From: JBKQHQ01 sp052148715
GTDB taxonomy: Bacteria > Pseudomonadota > Alphaproteobacteria > Rhizobiales > Xanthobacteraceae
Direction of reading: 5' to 3'
Length of the DNA stretch: 13,437 nt
NCBI GenBank assembly: GCA_052148715.1
Contig: JBKQHQ010000242.1
Span: 1-13,437, forward strand
Shown here: positions 1 to 4,708 of the stretch, piece after piece
Layout: every line of letters starts with the position of its first letter
Position numbering within the stretch: position 1 is the first letter of the stretch
Position numbers and translations under genes: made by a program
Notes under the pieces: model-generated
What the model saw: only the letters and a program-made list of their open reading frames with translations
Databases searched by the model: none
Told to the model about the DNA's origin: nothing

Positions 1-258
1 TTGCCAGCGGGCTTCCTACGGGCTCGCTCTTTCAGAGTGAGGTCCCTTTGAACGCCGATCAATAATCGGATAGCTTTACGTTGCTGGAGATCGCGTCACG
101 AATTCCAACCACATTCCGGACGGCACCAAGCCAAGTGGGATCGCTGCCTCATGGCGTCGACAAGAAGAGAGCGAGATGGCGGTGCCGCGACAGTGTGAGG
201 TCGATAGACTGTATCGCTCCGCGAACGCGCCACACCGATCTTCAGGCGGAGTGGGAGT
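1..258. other. No supportable gene
   Basis: I see no reading frame here with recognisable protein content. Open frames exist on both strands because the DNA is GC-rich, but their translations are rich in Arg, Ser and His with no family motif. On the minus strand a short stretch at 1-65 could be the end of a gene lying outside the window, but it has no diagnostic motif. Together with the broken gene that follows, this looks like decayed accessory DNA. Confidence 0.4.
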
Positions 259-470
259 ATGGCGCCTCGCGATTTCCGCGAGGCCAAAGTCATGGCGCGC
301 ACCCCGCGTGCGAAGGGTCTCAAGATCACCGTCAGCCAAGCCTCGAACTGATCGCCCAGGCGTTCGGCGTGGCCGATTGGAATACTCTCTCAGCCACGAT
401 CCGGGGAGGAGGCCGCTGGTCCCCGTAACAACGCCCACTCGCCTCAGTTTCCCAATCACACCGGCCTGAT
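259..470 (+). pseudogene. Glyoxalase_8-like domain protein, frameshifted remnant
   Basis: An ATG at 259 opens a frame reading MAPRDFREAKVMART then AKGLKITVS. It is lost at about 335-340 and ends at a TGA at 349-351. One frame over, the reading resumes as SLELIAQAFGVADWNTLSATIR up to about 402. This pattern (RDFR.AK.MA, then KGLKIT, SLELIA and WNTLSA) is what I recognise from short Glyoxalase_8-type proteins of alphaproteobacteria. One deleted base near 337 (agccaagcc where agccacagcc would keep frame) explains the break. The segment between MART and AKGLK also looks several residues short. A further +1 shift in the GGGG run at 403-406 would lead into an open frame reading GEEAAGPRNNAHSPQF. 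No function can be expected. The family assignment is from memory of its motifs and is moderately sure; the loss of frame is seen directly. Confidence 0.6.
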
Positions 471-846
471 CGAGGTCACCGAGCTTGCGGCCTACATCGT
501 AGCGCAGGTGCCGGAGCTGAGCTTCCGGGCCTTTCACACGCGGCAGGTGCCGCAGATGCGAATCGTGGGCTCGAATTTCCCAGTGGCTAATCGAATTGCC
601 GTGTTGTCGGAAGGCGAAGCTGCGGCGCCCGTAATTTCGAGTAAGCCAACTCACTTCCTTCCCGCAGCTGCGGATTTGCTCGCAAAAGCCATCGCGGGCA
701 GCGCGCCGATACGAAAACTAGACGCTGGTCAAAACTCAGGCCAGCTGGAGCCTTATAGCCCGGGAAGGAAAGGTCGTCGGCTATGTGGGCCACGAGCGAT
801 CTTCTTCCGCTTCAGTGAGACCGCGGTTTCGGCGAGCTGTCGCTGA
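427..846 (+). other. Unrecognised open frame, possibly the decayed 3' part of a gene
   Basis: This plus-strand frame is open from upstream of 427 to a stop at 844-846. It contains plausible protein-like stretches (GLIEVTELAAYIVAQVPELS near 463-522, then FPVANRIAVLSEGE and DLLAKAIAG). I do not recognise a family. There is no good ribosome binding site before the GTG at 508, and the tail (from about 740) reads like out-of-frame DNA. In the next frame, 746-790 reads WSLIAREGKVVGYVGHE, which looks more like real protein, so the gene may have suffered another frameshift near 730-745. It may be the continuation of the Glyoxalase_8-like remnant just upstream. Confidence that this encodes a working protein is low. 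Confidence 0.2.
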
Positions 847-930
847 CCATGCTGAGGATTGGGACTGTCGAATCACTTGTGGAGGACAATTCCACCTGGA
901 GAGTTGTGGATTGACTTGGAAGGTGACGAG

Positions 931-983
931 CGCTCCGGCGGTGCTCAAGCAGGACTGTCCTGCAATCCAGCACCGCCGGAGCG
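931..983. repeat. Nested perfect hairpin 3' of the DUF1269 gene
   Basis: The outer arms are 15 bp and perfectly complementary (CGCTCCGGCGGTGCT at 931-945, AGCACCGCCGGAGCG at 969-983). The 23-nt interior contains a second perfect stem, GCAGGAC (949-955) and GTCCTGC (957-963), around one T. It lies 33 bp beyond the stop of the minus-strand DUF1269 gene, so transcripts of that gene would carry it as a very stable 3' structure. Neither side has a T run, so it is not a classic intrinsic terminator. It could instead be an mRNA-stabilising end or a repetitive extragenic palindrome. Confidence 0.7.
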
Positions 984-1015
984 TGGGTCGAGCTAATCGA
1001 CCTGCGACCAGGCCG

Positions 1016-1816
1016 CTATGCAGCGAGCGCTTCCTTTGTCAGTGTCCAGGCCTGACTGAGCTTCCTCGATCGCCCTTCGAAATCTGCGTTCGCGTCGGCA
1101 ATGCGCTTTTCGATCCGCGCCTTGGCCCGGCCGGTTGCGGCTTTCGCCTGATCCTTAAGTGCATTCACCCGCGCCTCAGTTTCGGCTTTTGCCTGATCGA
1201 GCCTTGCCTTGGCCTGCTCCTGCGTCGCCTTGAGCTGCTTCTTCACGCGTTCAATGTCTTTTTGAATGGCGGCGCGGTTCTCCGTGGCAGCTTGCTTGAG
1301 ATCCTCCTCGAGCGCTTTCAGATCTGCTTGAAGCGCCGTGCTTTCACGCACAAGCTGATCTGCGACGACTTCGCCACGCAGCCGTCTAAACACAATTCCA
1401 CCGAGCCGGTGCAATCGTGCATCGACAGGCGTTGTCCAGCTCTCCTCGAGTTCCGCCAGGACGGCGACTTTGCCGGCAGTGAGGGTTTTCGAGACGTCAT
1501 CCAGGAAAGTCACGTCGACCCCGCTCTTGTTCATGTCGAAGACCGCGCCCGCCAAGCCGCCAAGCGAGGCTCCGACGGCCATTCCTGCAGGCCCTCCCAA
1601 AATGCCGATCAAGCTGCCCGTGAATAGGCCGATCGCGGTGCCGGCTGGCCCGGAGTCGGCCGCCTGTTTGATTTCAATTGTTCCGTTCTTGTCTTTGACG
1701 ATCACCGCCGATGAATAGAGACTGATGTCTCCATCGCGGTGCAGGTCTTTCAGAGCGCTCAGCCCCTCGAATGCTGCGGCCTCGCCGTCAAAAACGGCAA
1801 CCAACATCTTATTCAT
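1016..1816 (-). CDS. DUF1269 family protein with a C-terminal coiled coil
   Basis: 266 residues. The N-terminal half (about 1-125) fits the DUF1269 family: the start MNKMLVAVFDGEAAAFEGLSAL, an alpha/beta segment to about residue 50, then a Gly/Ala-rich hydrophobic stretch at 57-93 (GPAGTAIGLFTGSLIGILGG and GMAVGASLGGLAGAVF) resembling a glycine-zipper membrane insert. From about 155 to 245 the chain is almost pure Ala/Lys/Glu/Gln/Arg with heptad-like spacing, a long predicted coiled coil. Family members are, as I recall, mostly 160-180 residues, so this extension is unusual. The start is supported by AAGGAGAA at 1823-1830, six bases from the ATG. The gene lies 143 bp downstream of the HdeD gene on the same strand and may be co-transcribed with it. 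DUF1269 has no established biochemical function; association with the inner membrane and stress responses is inferred from the glycine-rich segment and the neighbour. Confidence 0.85.
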   Translation of the reverse strand: MNKMLVAVFDGEAAAFEGLSALKDLHRDGDISLYSSAVIVKDKNGTIEIKQAADSGPAGTAIGLFTGSLIGILGGPAGMAVGASLGGLAGAVFDMNKSGVDVTFLDDVSKTLTAGKVAVLAELEESWTTPVDARLHRLGGIVFRRLRGEVVADQLVRESTALQADLKALEEDLKQAATENRAAIQKDIERVKKQLKATQEQAKARLDQAKAETEARVNALKDQAKAATGRAKARIEKRIADANADFEGRSRKLSQAWTLTKEALAA

Positions 1817-1870
1817 GGATAGTTCTCCTTCTGTTAGACTTCCTGTTGGATTGAGTTGATCGCTTGAACC

Positions 1871-1898
1871 GTGCGCGTTGTCACGTGCGCGTTGTCAC
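1871..1898. repeat. 14-bp tandem duplication
   Basis: GTGCGCGTTGTCAC occurs twice head to tail (1871-1884 and 1885-1898) between the HdeD stop and the DUF1269 start. On the minus strand it reads as two GTGACAACGCGCAC units about 55-80 bp before the DUF1269 ribosome binding site. It could be a double regulatory site or a simple slippage duplication. Confidence 0.8.
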
Positions 1899-1959
1899 GC
1901 GTCTTCGTGTTTTGCGGATGCATTGGCGCGTCCGTCCTCCCAGTAAATCCCGGCCGCGG

Positions 1960-2562
1960 TCAGCGCATACCTTTTTCCGCGATGCGCAGCAGGCTGCGGC
2001 CCGCGACGGCCACCATTGTGATCGCCAAGCCCGAAGTGATGAGGTTGACGCCCACGATCAGCCCGAGCGCCCAGGTCGCAGTCGCCGGCCATCCGTAGAT
2101 GATCATCGCGGCAAGCACCAAGTCGGCGATACCGCTCATCAGCAGCCAGCCCCAGGAGTCGGAAAATGCGTCACGGTGCCGGATCGCAGCCGAGATCTGA
2201 AAAATTCCTTCGACGATGAAGAAAGCGATTAGCACCAGCGTGAGCGACACAGCCCCTTCGACCGGATGCCAGAGCAGAAGTATGCCCACCAGCAGCGAGA
2301 GCGCGGCGGTGACCAAGGACCACAGAAACGCCGACACGCGCGGAGCTATGGACATGGTGATCAGGCCAATGACTCCGCTAAATAGGAACATCCAGCCGAC
2401 GTAAAGGTCGACGCCAAGCGTCGAAATCTGCGGCGAAATGATCGCTAGGACGCCGAGCGCCATCATGATGATGCCCTGCACCAAAAACAGGATCCAGTAG
2501 ATTCGGACCTGTTCAGTGGTGACCCGTTCTGCTTTGTTGAGCGTGGGATTTGAGAGACTCAT
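1960..2562 (-). CDS. HdeD family (DUF308) inner-membrane protein
   Basis: 200 residues from the ATG at 2562. I chose this start because GGAGAAG lies at 2567-2573 with ideal spacing; in-frame sequence upstream to 2637 runs through the repeat elements and promoter and is not coding. Six hydrophobic segments are visible, in order: IYWILFLVQGIIMMALGVL, LGVDLYVGWMFLFSGVIGLI, VSAFLWSLVTAALSLLVGIL, LTLVLIAFFIVEGIFQIS, WGWLLMSGIADLVLAAMII and WALGLIVGVNLITSGLAIT. This paired-helix layout with short loops, and the phrase IFQISAAIRHRD after helix 4, are typical of the HdeD/DUF308 family. E. coli HdeD is linked to acid resistance at high cell density, but its mechanism is not known. The gene faces a TetR gene across a repeat-rich intergenic region, so repression by that TetR is likely. 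The DUF1269 gene follows it downstream. Confidence 0.88.
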   Translation of the reverse strand: MSLSNPTLNKAERVTTEQVRIYWILFLVQGIIMMALGVLAIISPQISTLGVDLYVGWMFLFSGVIGLITMSIAPRVSAFLWSLVTAALSLLVGILLLWHPVEGAVSLTLVLIAFFIVEGIFQISAAIRHRDAFSDSWGWLLMSGIADLVLAAMIIYGWPATATWALGLIVGVNLITSGLAITMVAVAGRSLLRIAEKGMR

Positions 2563-2590
2563 CGTACTTCTCCAGGCAAGGGCTAACCTT

Positions 2591-2610
2591 TGTGTTGACA
2601 TTGACAACTT
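2591..2610 (-). promoter_or_regulatory. Operator-like 20-bp element, copy 1
   Basis: Read on the minus strand this is AAGTTGTCAATGTCAACACA, matching the shared pattern AAGTTGN7CAACAC of copies 2-4. The core is a dyad GTTG-N7-CAAC, a plausible size for a TetR-family operator. It overlaps the proposed -10 region of the HdeD promoter. Confidence 0.6.
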
Positions 2611-2635
2611 ACGCACAGAAGTTGGCGGTGTCAAC
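2607..2635 (-). promoter_or_regulatory. Putative HdeD promoter (-35 TTGACA, -10 TAAGTT)
   Basis: On the minus strand TTGACA (2635-2630) is followed after 17 bp by TAAGTT (2612-2607), about 45 bp before the HdeD ATG. The -35 lies in repeat copy 2 and the -10 in repeat copy 1, so a repressor bound to either would block polymerase. The -10 is a weak match to the sigma-70 consensus. Confidence 0.45.
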
Positions 2636-2638
2636 ACC
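2619..2638 (+). promoter_or_regulatory. Operator-like 20-bp element, copy 2
   Basis: AAGTTGGCGGTGTCAACACC, with the GTTG-N7-CAAC dyad. Copy 3 begins exactly 21 bp further on in the same orientation, about two helical turns, so proteins bound at both would sit on the same face of the DNA. Its complement carries the TTGACA used as the proposed HdeD -35. Confidence 0.65.
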
Positions 2639-2639
2639 T

Positions 2640-2659
2640 AAGTTGCCGCCGTCAACACC
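2640..2659 (+). promoter_or_regulatory. Operator-like 20-bp element, copy 3
   Basis: AAGTTGCCGCCGTCAACACC, identical to copy 2 outside the 6-bp spacer region. It lies immediately upstream of the proposed HdeD promoter and is in tandem with copy 2. Confidence 0.65.
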
Positions 2660-2704
2660 ATTCAAGGAATTGTGACCGGGTCGCTGCAATTCCGCGGAAT
2701 TCCT

Positions 2705-2727
2705 GCGACCCCAATCGTTTGGGTCGC
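2705..2727. repeat. Short inverted repeat in the HdeD-TetR intergenic region
   Basis: GCGACCC (2705-2711) and GGGTCGC (2721-2727) form a perfect 7-bp inverted repeat around CAATCGTTT. Just before it, 2689-2700 is the perfect 12-bp palindrome ATTCCGCGGAAT. Either may be a further protein-binding site; nothing shows which. Confidence 0.45.
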
Positions 2728-2740
2728 GCAAAAGCGCCCG

Positions 2741-2760
2741 GGTGTTGATACCGACAACTT
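2741..2760 (-). promoter_or_regulatory. Operator-like 20-bp element, copy 4
   Basis: On the minus strand this is AAGTTGTCGGTATCAACACC, the same element as copies 2 and 3 but inverted. It supplies the TTGATA proposed as the TetR-gene -35. A degenerate half-copy (GTATCAATACC, 2771-2781) follows near the proposed start of transcription. Confidence 0.65.
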
Positions 2761-2773
2761 TAATGCCTAAGTA
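2745..2773 (+). promoter_or_regulatory. Putative promoter of the WHG-type TetR gene (-35 TTGATA, -10 TAAGTA)
   Basis: TTGATA (2745-2750) and TAAGTA (2768-2773) are 17 bp apart, the same spacing and nearly the same boxes as the divergent HdeD promoter. Transcription would start near 2780, leaving a leader of about 23 nt with no clear Shine-Dalgarno sequence. The -35 lies in repeat copy 4, which suggests autorepression. Confidence 0.45.
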
Positions 2774-2802
2774 TCAATACCCACGTACGTCGATTGCTAG
2801 CC

Positions 2803-3486
2803 ATGACCCCGCTTCGATCCAATATCCACGAGCGTCCCTACCACCACGGCGACCTGCGCCGTGCCATCGTGATCGCCGCGCTTGAAATCCTGAGTGAAAC
2901 GCAAAGCCTCGAGTTCTCGCTGCGCGAACTCGCCCGGCGCGCCGGCGTCAGTCACAACGCCCCTTACAAGCACTTTGCCGATAAGCGTGAGTTGTTGGCG
3001 GCTGTCTCAGCGACCGGATTCGAGGCGCTGGCGGAGCGCATGGGCACTGAGATGGCCAGGCTCGGTAATCCCCGCGCGCAACTGTTCGCGATGTTGCGCA
3101 CCTACATTCGCTATGGCGTCGAGAATCCGGCGCTCTACCGATTGATGTTCGGCGGCTACCTGAGAGGCCCGGATGATGACCGACCGGCCATCGAGCGGGT
3201 CGCGGCCGAGAAAACGAGGGCCCTGCTTGCGGGGATCATCCGTGATGGTGGTCTGGGGCGGGCAATACCTGATACGCCACGAAACGAACGAAAGATCGCC
3301 GGGGCTATTCTGACGTGCTGGTCGCTCGTGCACGGACTCACGCAGCTGATGGCTGACGGACTCGTTGGTCCAGGAAAAAAGTCCGACGAACTGAGCGAGA
3401 GCCTTGTGCAGGGAATGCTCGACGGGCTGGCGATCAAGTGCCCCGCCCTACCGCCCGGCACCTGGGTAGGGCCTCGGGTGCAGTAG
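2803..3486 (+). CDS. TetR/AcrR family regulator with WHG-type C-terminal domain
   Basis: 227 residues. The N-terminal DNA-binding domain (about 12-60) is typical: YHHGDLRRAIVIAALEIL, then the helix-turn-helix FSLRELARRAGVSHNAPYKHFADKRELL at roughly 38-65. The ligand domain has the C-terminal signature CWSLVHGLTQLM, with Trp173, His177 and Gly178 giving the WHG name. The length is normal for the family. The ATG at 2803 is preferred because the family-typical start lies close behind it; an in-frame TTG at 2794 is possible. No good ribosome binding site precedes either. The gene is divergent from HdeD with four matching operator-like elements between them, so the simplest model is that this protein represses both itself and the HdeD-DUF1269 genes until an unknown ligand or stress relieves it. 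It ends tail to tail with the VOC gene at 3565, 78 bp away. Confidence 0.9.
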   Translation: MTPLRSNIHERPYHHGDLRRAIVIAALEILSETQSLEFSLRELARRAGVSHNAPYKHFADKRELLAAVSATGFEALAERMGTEMARLGNPRAQLFAMLRTYIRYGVENPALYRLMFGGYLRGPDDDRPAIERVAAEKTRALLAGIIRDGGLGRAIPDTPRNERKIAGAILTCWSLVHGLTQLMADGLVGPGKKSDELSESLVQGMLDGLAIKCPALPPGTWVGPRVQ

Positions 3487-3564
3487 CACTTTATGCCGTC
3501 ACCACCATGAGAAGAGGCCCGCCGGTCGCGCTGACAAGAGTCCGTTATCGGGGGGATGCCGCAC

Positions 3565-4242
3565 TCACGCCCGCGCCGAACCCTTGGTGTCGCCGTAGCG
3601 CGCACGATAGTTCTCGATCGTGTCCATGGCCGCGCAGAATTCAACGTTGTTGTAGTCGGGATCGTAGAAATAGCAGGCGACATTGCCGCCGGTCTCGCCG
3701 TCGCCGAGCGGCGGCTCGCTGTTGTGGCGCGCCGGACCGTAGTTCGGGACAAAGCCCGCCTGCTTCGCCTGCGCCGCAAACGCGAACACGTCCTCGAGGC
3801 TGTTGCCCTGCAGCTCGAACGCGGTGTGAAAGAAGCTCATCCCTGACGGAACCGTGACCTTGCCGTCGGGATCGCGTTCCTCGATCAGCACCAGACATTC
3901 CTCGTGCTCGGCAGCGTTCATATAGCAGCAGCGGATGCGCCAGCCTTGCTTGAACGGATGGGGCTCCTCCTCGCAGGTTCGGCTGTGCCGCAGGCCGGCG
4001 AGCTCCTCATACCATTGGCGCGACCGGGCAATATCCTGCACATACATCGACAGCTGCTCGATGTGCGCGATCCGGGAGGACTTGAACACGCCGTAATCCT
4101 CGGTCTTGTTGGAAAACCGTCGGCCGGTGAGCGTCGGCGGTATCAGCACAAGCTTGCGGAACCACTTGCGCTTGAGCAGCGGCGCCAGCTTGCGCAGAGG
4201 CGGCGGCAGCACGTTCGGGGGAACATAGGCAACGGCAGTCAT
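3565..4242 (-). CDS. VOC-superfamily protein, probable extradiol dioxygenase-like enzyme
   Basis: 225 residues. A VOC fold runs from about residue 56 to 205. The three expected metal ligands can be placed: His60 in SRIAHIEQLSMYVQD, His139 in SFFHTAFEL and Glu201 in DPDYNNVEFCA. This 2-His-1-Glu set is that of Fe(II) extradiol dioxygenases and related metal-dependent VOC enzymes. The phrase FFHTAFEL with an adjacent DPDYNNVEF resembles ring-cleaving dioxygenases of the catechol type. Residues 1-55 are a Pro/Lys/Arg-rich extension that is not part of the core fold. The start codon overlaps the upstream gene's stop as ATGA, and GAGGAG at 4251-4256 serves as ribosome binding site, so translation is coupled. 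The gene is third in a minus-strand operon behind a phenol-type FAD monooxygenase. Ring cleavage of a hydroxylated aromatic is the likely role; the substrate is unknown. A glyoxalase or fosfomycin-resistance type activity is possible but less likely in this context. Confidence 0.82.
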   Translation of the reverse strand: MTAVAYVPPNVLPPPLRKLAPLLKRKWFRKLVLIPPTLTGRRFSNKTEDYGVFKSSRIAHIEQLSMYVQDIARSRQWYEELAGLRHSRTCEEEPHPFKQGWRIRCCYMNAAEHEECLVLIEERDPDGKVTVPSGMSFFHTAFELQGNSLEDVFAFAAQAKQAGFVPNYGPARHNSEPPLGDGETGGNVACYFYDPDYNNVEFCAAMDTIENYRARYGDTKGSARA

Positions 4243-4688
4243 TTGCCAAACTCCTCGATGATCTCGATCCAGTGCAGGTCCGGGTCCTGAAGACAGAATG
4301 CGCCTCCGCCACGCGGGGGTTTTGCCGAGGCGATCAGCCGGCCGTCGCGCGTTGGAATTTCCATTTCTCTCGCACGCTTCCGGATGGCGTCGAACGCGGC
4401 CCGGTCGCGCGCCACCAGCGAGAAGTGCAGCATCGAGCCGTTGTCCATCTTCAGCTTATGGTGCTTAACCAAGCAGATATCGTGGTGATAGAACCCGAAG
4501 CTGAAAAAATGCATCTCCATGTGCGCCAACCGCATAGCCGCGCTGCTATCGGGATGATTGAGCGCGGAGAATTGTAGGTCGAACAGTTTCGTGTAGAAGT
4601 CCTTCGATCGTTTCAGGTCGCTGACATAGATCACGTGGTGCTGCAGTTTGGCGGCTGCGACCGGCCCGTTTCCCACGTGCACGTTCAT
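4239..4688 (-). CDS. Small VOC-superfamily protein (glyoxalase/dioxygenase fold)
   Basis: 149 residues, one VOC domain of two beta-alpha-beta-beta-beta halves. Likely metal ligands are His18 (KLQHHVIYVSDLKRSKDFY), His88 (GSMLHFSLVAR) and Glu142 (DPDLHWIEIIEE). The opening phrase with SDLKRSKDFYTKLFDLQF is the standard VOC beginning. AGGGAG at 4697-4702 is well spaced from the ATG. The gene begins 20 bp after the monooxygenase stop and overlaps the next VOC gene by 4 bp, so the three are almost certainly one transcript. Two VOC proteins in one operon suggest two extradiol-type steps, a two-component dioxygenase, or one dioxygenase plus an isomerase; sequence alone does not decide. The whole length is within the normal range for single-domain VOC proteins. 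Confidence 0.85.
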   Translation of the reverse strand: MNVHVGNGPVAAAKLQHHVIYVSDLKRSKDFYTKLFDLQFSALNHPDSSAAMRLAHMEMHFFSFGFYHHDICLVKHHKLKMDNGSMLHFSLVARDRAAFDAIRKRAREMEIPTRDGRLIASAKPPRGGGAFCLQDPDLHWIEIIEEFGK

Positions 4689-4708
4689 TGTGCGAGCTCC
4701 CTAGCTGG

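Noticed and set aside
76..654. A 192-residue open frame on the minus strand
   Set aside because: Its translation is rich in Arg and His, has no motif, lacks a ribosome binding site, and lies antisense to the recognisable Glyoxalase_8-like remnant.
785..1627. A 280-residue open frame on the plus strand
   Set aside because: It lies antisense over the DUF1269 gene, which has family motifs and a good ribosome binding site; this frame is a GC-rich shadow.
2563..2637. A 25-residue N-terminal extension of the HdeD protein
   Set aside because: This stretch holds the ribosome binding site, proposed promoter and operator-like repeats, and adds no membrane segment or family sequence.
2591..2760. Possible CRISPR array from four 20-bp repeats
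   Set aside because: The repeats are in both orientations with spacings of 8, 1 and 81 bp, and they coincide with promoters; no array structure or cas gene is present.
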